Shown here: positions 24,331 through 28,478 of the stretch, piece by piece
How positions within the stretch are numbered: the stretch's first letter is position 1
Layout of the letters: every line of letters starts with the position of its first letter
Assembly: GCA_035472475.1 (NCBI GenBank)
Contig: DATIPA010000182.1
Coordinates: forward strand, 1 to 28,478
DNA length: 28,478 nucleotides
Direction of reading: 5' to 3'
Source of the DNA: JAFAXD01 sp035472475
GTDB taxonomy: Bacteria; Pseudomonadota; Alphaproteobacteria; Rhizobiales; Xanthobacteraceae
Program-made: the position numbers and the translations under genes
Notes under the pieces: generated by a model
The model's input: only the letters and a program-made list of their open reading frames with translations
The model's database searches: none
What the model was told of the DNA's origin: nothing

Positions 24331-24432
24331 ACCCGGCTCCCGGTGAAACCTCGGGTGCGGAAGCCCGGTTTTTGCCTGAAAGCGCGGTAATATTGTAATC
24401 CTGTGCCCGCAATGTAGATTCGACACTGGAGT

Positions 24433-26019
24433 GTGCGTTCGTCGGATCGACCTCTGGAGGATCAAGCGCGGTCCGGCACCGGTTTTTCGGGCCGAGATCC
24501 TGGTAGACCATGGCATCCAAGGGATACACGGAACTCGACCCGGCGCGGGGAAGATCAGGTCTTCCTGTCGACCATGCCGGCTGGACGGCTGCAGCGTCGG
24601 CATGCGCTCGTTGTTGTCGCCGTCGCGATCGCGGTGTTTCTGGCCGCGGCACCGTTTGTAAGGGTGCAGCTTCCGCCGTCGCCGGCATTCATCTCGATTC
24701 ACGAATCGGCCCTGTTCGTCATCAGTCTGATCACGGCGGTTCTCCTGTTTGGCCAATTCGCGATCTTGCGCTCGCGGGCAATGCTGGTGCTGGCGTCCGG
24801 CTATGTCTACGCCGCCGTGATGACGATACCGCACGTGCTCGCCTTTCCAGGGGTGTTTACCCCGACCGGGCTGATGGGAGGCGGCCCGCAGGCGGCAGCC
24901 TGGCTGTTCGTGTTCTGGAGGGTTGGATTCGAACTCTCCCTCATTGCATACGTCGTGCTCAGCAGCGCGAAATCAGTTTCTCCTTTACACAGGGTTTCGG
25001 TTGGGATCGTTGCAAGCACAGCTATTGTGCTTGTTTCGACCTGCGTACTCACGCTTCTCGCCATCCAAGCCGACAGCGTTCTTCCGGCGCTCCAGGAGCA
25101 GGGGCGCTACACGCGCGCCACGCAGATAATGGCCATCATCAGCTTTTCGGCTGGCCTGCTCGTCTTGATTTGGTTCTGGTGGCGCGGGCCGAAATCGGTC
25201 CTCGACCTATGGCTCCTCGTCGTAATCTTCATGTTGTTGCTCTCGGCCGCCCTGAGTTCGGTGCTCAACACAGGCCGGTTCGATTTCGGCTTCGTCTTCG
25301 GACGCTTGTTTGGTTTGGCAGCCGCGAGTTTTGTACTGATCAACCTCCTGATCCAGAACAGCCGACTCTACGCCAAGCTTGCTGCCGGGCAGGCCGAATT
25401 GCAGCGCCTGACACGGGTCGATCCGCTGACCGGCATTGCCAATCGCAGGGCTTTCGATGCAGCGATCGAAACGGAATGGCGCCGGGCAATGCGCAATAAA
25501 ACAAGCCTGGCATTGCTGTTGGTCGACGTGGACGGCTTCAAGAGCTTCAACGACATCTATGGTCATCCGGCGGGTGATGACTGTTTGCGCGTGATCGCCA
25601 ACGTCCTGGTTAAGACCGCACGGCGCGCCGGCGAAACTGTTGCCCGTTGCGGCGGCGAAGAGTTCACAGTGCTGCTTCCAGGCGTCGATCGTGCCGAGGC
25701 ATCGGCTTTGGCGCGGCGGCTATGCCAGACGGTACGCGATCTCCAGATTCCGCATGCCGCATCGCCGGTGGCCGCTCATGTCACGATCAGCGCGGGCGTA
25801 GCGGCGGCGTTTCCGTCGCACGATCTCGATCCCTGGGATCCGGGGCCAGACGGGCTTGTCGAGCGCGCTGACAGAGCGCTTTACGCGGCCAAGGCGGCAG
25901 GCCGCGATCAGGTGGCGGAAGACGCGCGCGATATGACCGCGGTGCGACGTGCGCATCCTGAGTACGCGGGCCAGCACTCCTTGACTGCTTGGTCGCGTTG
26001 GCGCGGAAAGCCGCTATAG
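24433..26019 (+). CDS. MASE4-GGDEF diguanylate cyclase, copy 1 (start uncertain)
   Basis: Membrane-bound enzyme predicted to make cyclic di-GMP from two GTP. About eight helices form a MASE4-type sensor (about residues 56-325, with QFAILRSR and FPGVFTPTGLMGGGPQ). The GGDEF domain follows (about 330-500), with DPLTGIANRRAFD and an active GGEEF at 407-411. The product-inhibition site reads R398-A-G-E401 rather than RxxD. Start problem: conserved EDQVFLSTMPAG precedes the first in-frame ATG (24574), and the only earlier in-frame start is the GTG used here, with a poor ribosome site. An ATG at 24510 would fit if one G were missing from the GGGG run just before the conserved block. The true N-terminus, or a frameshift, is unresolved. 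A paralogue follows at 26104. Confidence 0.85.
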   Translation: MRSSDRPLEDQARSGTGFSGRDPGRPWHPRDTRNSTRRGEDQVFLSTMPAGRLQRRHALVVVAVAIAVFLAAAPFVRVQLPPSPAFISIHESALFVISLITAVLLFGQFAILRSRAMLVLASGYVYAAVMTIPHVLAFPGVFTPTGLMGGGPQAAAWLFVFWRVGFELSLIAYVVLSSAKSVSPLHRVSVGIVASTAIVLVSTCVLTLLAIQADSVLPALQEQGRYTRATQIMAIISFSAGLLVLIWFWWRGPKSVLDLWLLVVIFMLLLSAALSSVLNTGRFDFGFVFGRLFGLAAASFVLINLLIQNSRLYAKLAAGQAELQRLTRVDPLTGIANRRAFDAAIETEWRRAMRNKTSLALLLVDVDGFKSFNDIYGHPAGDDCLRVIANVLVKTARRAGETVARCGGEEFTVLLPGVDRAEASALARRLCQTVRDLQIPHAASPVAAHVTISAGVAAAFPSHDLDPWDPGPDGLVERADRALYAAKAAGRDQVAEDARDMTAVRRAHPEYAGQHSLTAWSRWRGKPL

Positions 26020-26103
26020 TAGGACCACGGCGTGTGAGCACTCATGCGTAAGACGCGCCCAACGCCCGGCAAACGGGATTAATCCGCTATCTCCGGAAGC
26101 CAC

Positions 26104-27594
26104 ATGGCGCACGATCCGTCGCCGGAAGATATGGTGTTCCTGTCGACAATGCCGGCGGGCCCTGGCCATCGCCGTCTCGCGCTGGCAGTCGTGCTGATCG
26201 CTGCAACTTTGTTTCTCATCGGGCTGCCGTTCGCGTCGGTGCAATTGCCCGAGGTGTGGGCGTTCATCCCGGTCTACGAGTCCTGGCTGATCATCATCGA
26301 CGCGATCACGGCCGTCCTTCTGTTCGGGCAGTTTTCCATTTTGCGCTCACGTGCACTACTGGTGCTGGGATGCGGCTACTTGTTTACCGCGACCATGACG
26401 GTGGCGCACGCACTCAGCTTCCCGGGCCTGTTCACGCCAACCGGACTGCTCGGTGCCGGCCCGCAAACAACGGCCTGGCTGTACGCATTTTGGAAAGCCG
26501 GTTTTGCCCTGTTCGTGTTGGCCTATGCGCTGCTGAAGGATGAGAAGCCGGCGCCCTATGTGCCGTATCGACGTGCGCGCTTCAGCATTCTGGAAGGGGC
26601 TGCGTTCGTGCTGACCGCGACCGCTTTGCTCACGCTGCTGGCAACCTCAGGCGAAGATCTTCTCCCGATTCTTATGAACGGCAACCGTTACGCGCCCGGA
26701 TCGTACTACGTGGCCCCGTTTGGCTGGACGATCGGCCCGATTGCACTGTTGATTTTGTGGCGTCGGCAACGCTCGGTTCTCGACCTCTGGGTGCTGGTCG
26801 TCGGCTGCGTGCAGATTCTCGAAGTTGCGTTGAGTTCGACGCTTAATTCCGGCCGGTTCGATCTTGGATGGTACCTGGGACGGACGTATGGCCTTGCGGC
26901 CGTAAGCTTCGTCCTGGTGATGTTGTTGATCGAGAACGGCCGGCTCTACGCCAAGCTGGTCGACGGGCAAGCAGAACTGCGACGGCTGGCGGCCGTCGAT
27001 CCGTTGACGCGCGTTGCGAACCGCCGCGCCTTCGACGATGCGCTCGAGGAGGAGTGGCGGCGCGCGGTACGCAGCAAGACCACGCTGGCCCTGCTCCTCA
27101 TCGATGTCGACAGGTTCAAAGCGTTCAATGACGTCCATGGCCACGTGGTGGGCGACCGCTGCCTGCAATTGATCGCAGACGTGCTCGCCGGCGGCGCCCG
27201 CCGCGCCGGGGAGACTGTTGCGCGCTATGGCGGCGAGGAATTCGCGATCCTGCTGCCGGGGACCGACCTTGCCAAAGCATCCGCCCTGGCGCAGCGCCTG
27301 TTACAGAAAGTGCGCGAACTCGATATCCCGCGTGTTGACGCGGGGGCGGGACCGGACGTCACGATCAGCATTGGCGTGGCATGCGTGTTTCCGGCACGCG
27401 AAGCCGATCCGTTGCATCCGGGCGCGACCCTTGTGGTCGAGGCTGCCGACAAGGCGCTCTATGCCGCCAAGGCGGCGGGGCGCAACCAAGTGGCGGAATT
27501 TGTGCCGCACATAGCGGGTTTGCAGCACGAGAGGATGAACAGCGACGCACCGGCAGCCGCAGCAAGGCAATCGCCACCCAGCAAAGAAGCGTAA
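26104..27594 (+). CDS. MASE4-GGDEF diguanylate cyclase, copy 2
   Basis: A 496-residue paralogue of the preceding gene, 84 bases downstream. Eight hydrophobic helices form the MASE4-type region (about 22-290, with QFSILRSRALLVLG and FPGLFTPTGLLGAGPQ). The GGDEF domain opens with DPLTRVANRRAFD and has GGEEF at 376-380, so it is predicted active. The inhibitory-site position is R367-A-G-E370, again without the usual aspartate. The start ATG gives MAHDPSPEDMVFLSTM and has CGGAAG upstream. No EAL or HD-GYP phosphodiesterase is nearby. The tandem arrangement points to local duplication followed by divergence of the sensor part. The signal sensed is unknown. The C-terminal alanine/serine-rich tail is probably disordered. 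Confidence 0.93.
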   Translation: MAHDPSPEDMVFLSTMPAGPGHRRLALAVVLIAATLFLIGLPFASVQLPEVWAFIPVYESWLIIIDAITAVLLFGQFSILRSRALLVLGCGYLFTATMTVAHALSFPGLFTPTGLLGAGPQTTAWLYAFWKAGFALFVLAYALLKDEKPAPYVPYRRARFSILEGAAFVLTATALLTLLATSGEDLLPILMNGNRYAPGSYYVAPFGWTIGPIALLILWRRQRSVLDLWVLVVGCVQILEVALSSTLNSGRFDLGWYLGRTYGLAAVSFVLVMLLIENGRLYAKLVDGQAELRRLAAVDPLTRVANRRAFDDALEEEWRRAVRSKTTLALLLIDVDRFKAFNDVHGHVVGDRCLQLIADVLAGGARRAGETVARYGGEEFAILLPGTDLAKASALAQRLLQKVRELDIPRVDAGAGPDVTISIGVACVFPAREADPLHPGATLVVEAADKALYAAKAAGRNQVAEFVPHIAGLQHERMNSDAPAAAARQSPPSKEA

Positions 27595-27692
27595 TCGTTT
27601 CCCTGCGGCGCGTATCGCGCGGCTCGTGCTATATTGCAAGAGGCGCGGATCGGTTGCATCGCCGGAAACGCGGGCTCAATCGGGAGGAATCG

Positions 27693-28478
27693 ATGAAGCT
27701 GGTCACGGGTGCCGTGGCGGTTGCCATCGGGCTCTTTGGCGCGAGCGAAGCCTCCGCCGATGTCGTGAAGGTCGGCCTGATCGTGTCATTCAGCGGCGCA
27801 TTCGCCACCTGGGGTACGCAGTTTCAACAGGCAATCCAAGCCTATCAATCGGCCAATGGAAACACCGTGAAGGGTCCGGACGGCAAGGACCACGAAATCC
27901 AGTTCGTTTATCGTGATGCGGCCAGCGCCGGCCCCGATAAGGCCAAGCAGCTCGCCGAAGAGCTGGCGGTACGGGACAAGGTGAAGTTTCTGGCGGGATT
28001 CGAGCTCTCGCCGCACGCGATGGCGGTAGCGGAGACCGCCGGGCAGGCGAAGATCCCCGTCGTGATCATGAATGCGGCGACCGCGTCTATTACGCGCGGT
28101 TCGCCCTACTACGTGCGCGTGAGCTTCACGATCCCGCAGCTGATCGTGCCGGCGGCGCAATGGGCGAGCAAGAGCGGCATCAAGACGATCTACACGATCG
28201 TCAGCGATTACGCGCCTGGCTACGATGCGGAGGCCTACTTCATCAAGGAATTCAAGGCCGGAGGCGGCGAGATTGTTGGCACCGCCCGCACGCCGCAACA
28301 GGAAACGAACTTCGCGGCCTACATGGAGAAGGTTCTGCAGGCCAAGCCCGACGCGCTCTACATGTTTCAGCCGGTGGGCTCCCCCTCGATCGCATTCGTG
28401 AAGGCTTTCTTTGAGCGCGGCCTGAAGGCGGCCGGTATCAAGCTGATGGGGGGCGGCGAGACGCAGGAAACGCTGCTG
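27693..28478 (+). CDS. Liv-type ABC transporter substrate-binding protein, paralogue 3 (3' end outside window)
   Basis: The reading frame starts at an ATG with GGGAGG about five bases upstream and stays open for 262 codons to the edge of the window. The signal peptide ends SEASA before DVVKVGLIVSFSGAFATWG. The blocks NAATASITRGSPYYVRVS, SDYAPGYDAEAYF and YMEKVLQAKPDALYMFQP are shared with the genes at 17719 and 19077. It is more diverged than those two are from each other: for example FELSPHAMAVAETAGQAK replaces FDLSPHAMAVADIATQAK, and MGGGETQETLL replaces LGTGETQ(E/Q)LFL. About 140 residues are missing. Whether its own permease genes follow cannot be seen. Confidence 0.92.
   Translation, partial: MKLVTGAVAVAIGLFGASEASADVVKVGLIVSFSGAFATWGTQFQQAIQAYQSANGNTVKGPDGKDHEIQFVYRDAASAGPDKAKQLAEELAVRDKVKFLAGFELSPHAMAVAETAGQAKIPVVIMNAATASITRGSPYYVRVSFTIPQLIVPAAQWASKSGIKTIYTIVSDYAPGYDAEAYFIKEFKAGGGEIVGTARTPQQETNFAAYMEKVLQAKPDALYMFQPVGSPSIAFVKAFFERGLKAAGIKLMGGGETQETLL

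Noticed and set aside
27601..27640. TATATT (27630-27635) as a promoter -10 for the third binding-protein gene
   Set aside because: No acceptable -35 at 16-18 bp upstream; the match alone is too weak to annotate.

Overview
The window reads as a chromosomal segment of a high-GC alphaproteobacterium, most likely Hyphomicrobiales (Bradyrhizobium/Rhodopseudomonas-like). The grounds are the strong G/C third-position bias, the mix of TctABC and Liv-type transporters, a CHASE2 cyclase, and a two-hairpin intergenic repeat of a kind common in that group. This placement is inference. No rRNA, tRNA, CRISPR array, transposase or integrase was seen, and no gap between genes exceeds 300 bases.

Left part (1-5733). 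The last 32 codons of a type I secretion ATPase overlap its HlyD-type adaptor. A CHASE2-adenylate cyclase follows. It converges, with one base between the stop codons, on a membrane-anchored cyclic-nucleotide-binding protein, which suggests a local cAMP synthesis and sensing pair. A 373-residue core-MetE-like zinc methyltransferase is transcribed divergently from the sensor, and a hairpin separates it from the next operon.

Middle (5748-10750). On the minus strand lies a tripartite tricarboxylate-type transporter in the order tctC-tctB-tctA, with a dispersed two-hairpin repeat between tctC and tctB. Divergent from tctC is a zinc-ribbon/HEIGH metallopeptidase, and the shared intergenic region holds an operator-like inverted repeat. 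An exported cupin converges on the peptidase.

Catabolic cluster (10831-17426, minus strand). A GMC oxidoreductase is followed, after an operator-like spacer, by four genes that all overlap by ATGA: a FAD-dependent oxidoreductase, the aconitase-X large subunit, the aconitase-X small (DUF126) subunit and an IlvD/Edd sugar-acid-type dehydratase. The exported cupin lies 80 nt downstream. Two different Fe-S hydro-lyases in one translationally coupled operon with two flavin oxidases suggest an undescribed route for oxidising and dehydrating a hydroxy acid. This is the most interesting part of the window.

Right part (17719-28478, plus strand). Two very similar Liv-type binding proteins, separated by a second copy of the two-hairpin repeat, precede a complete livHMGF set. 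A perfect 12-bp hairpin sits between the binding proteins and livH. An Ohr peroxidase and two tandem MASE4-GGDEF diguanylate cyclases follow. A third paralogue of the same binding protein runs off the right edge. One permease/ATPase set therefore lies beside three binding-protein paralogues, with cyclic-di-GMP enzymes inserted among them.
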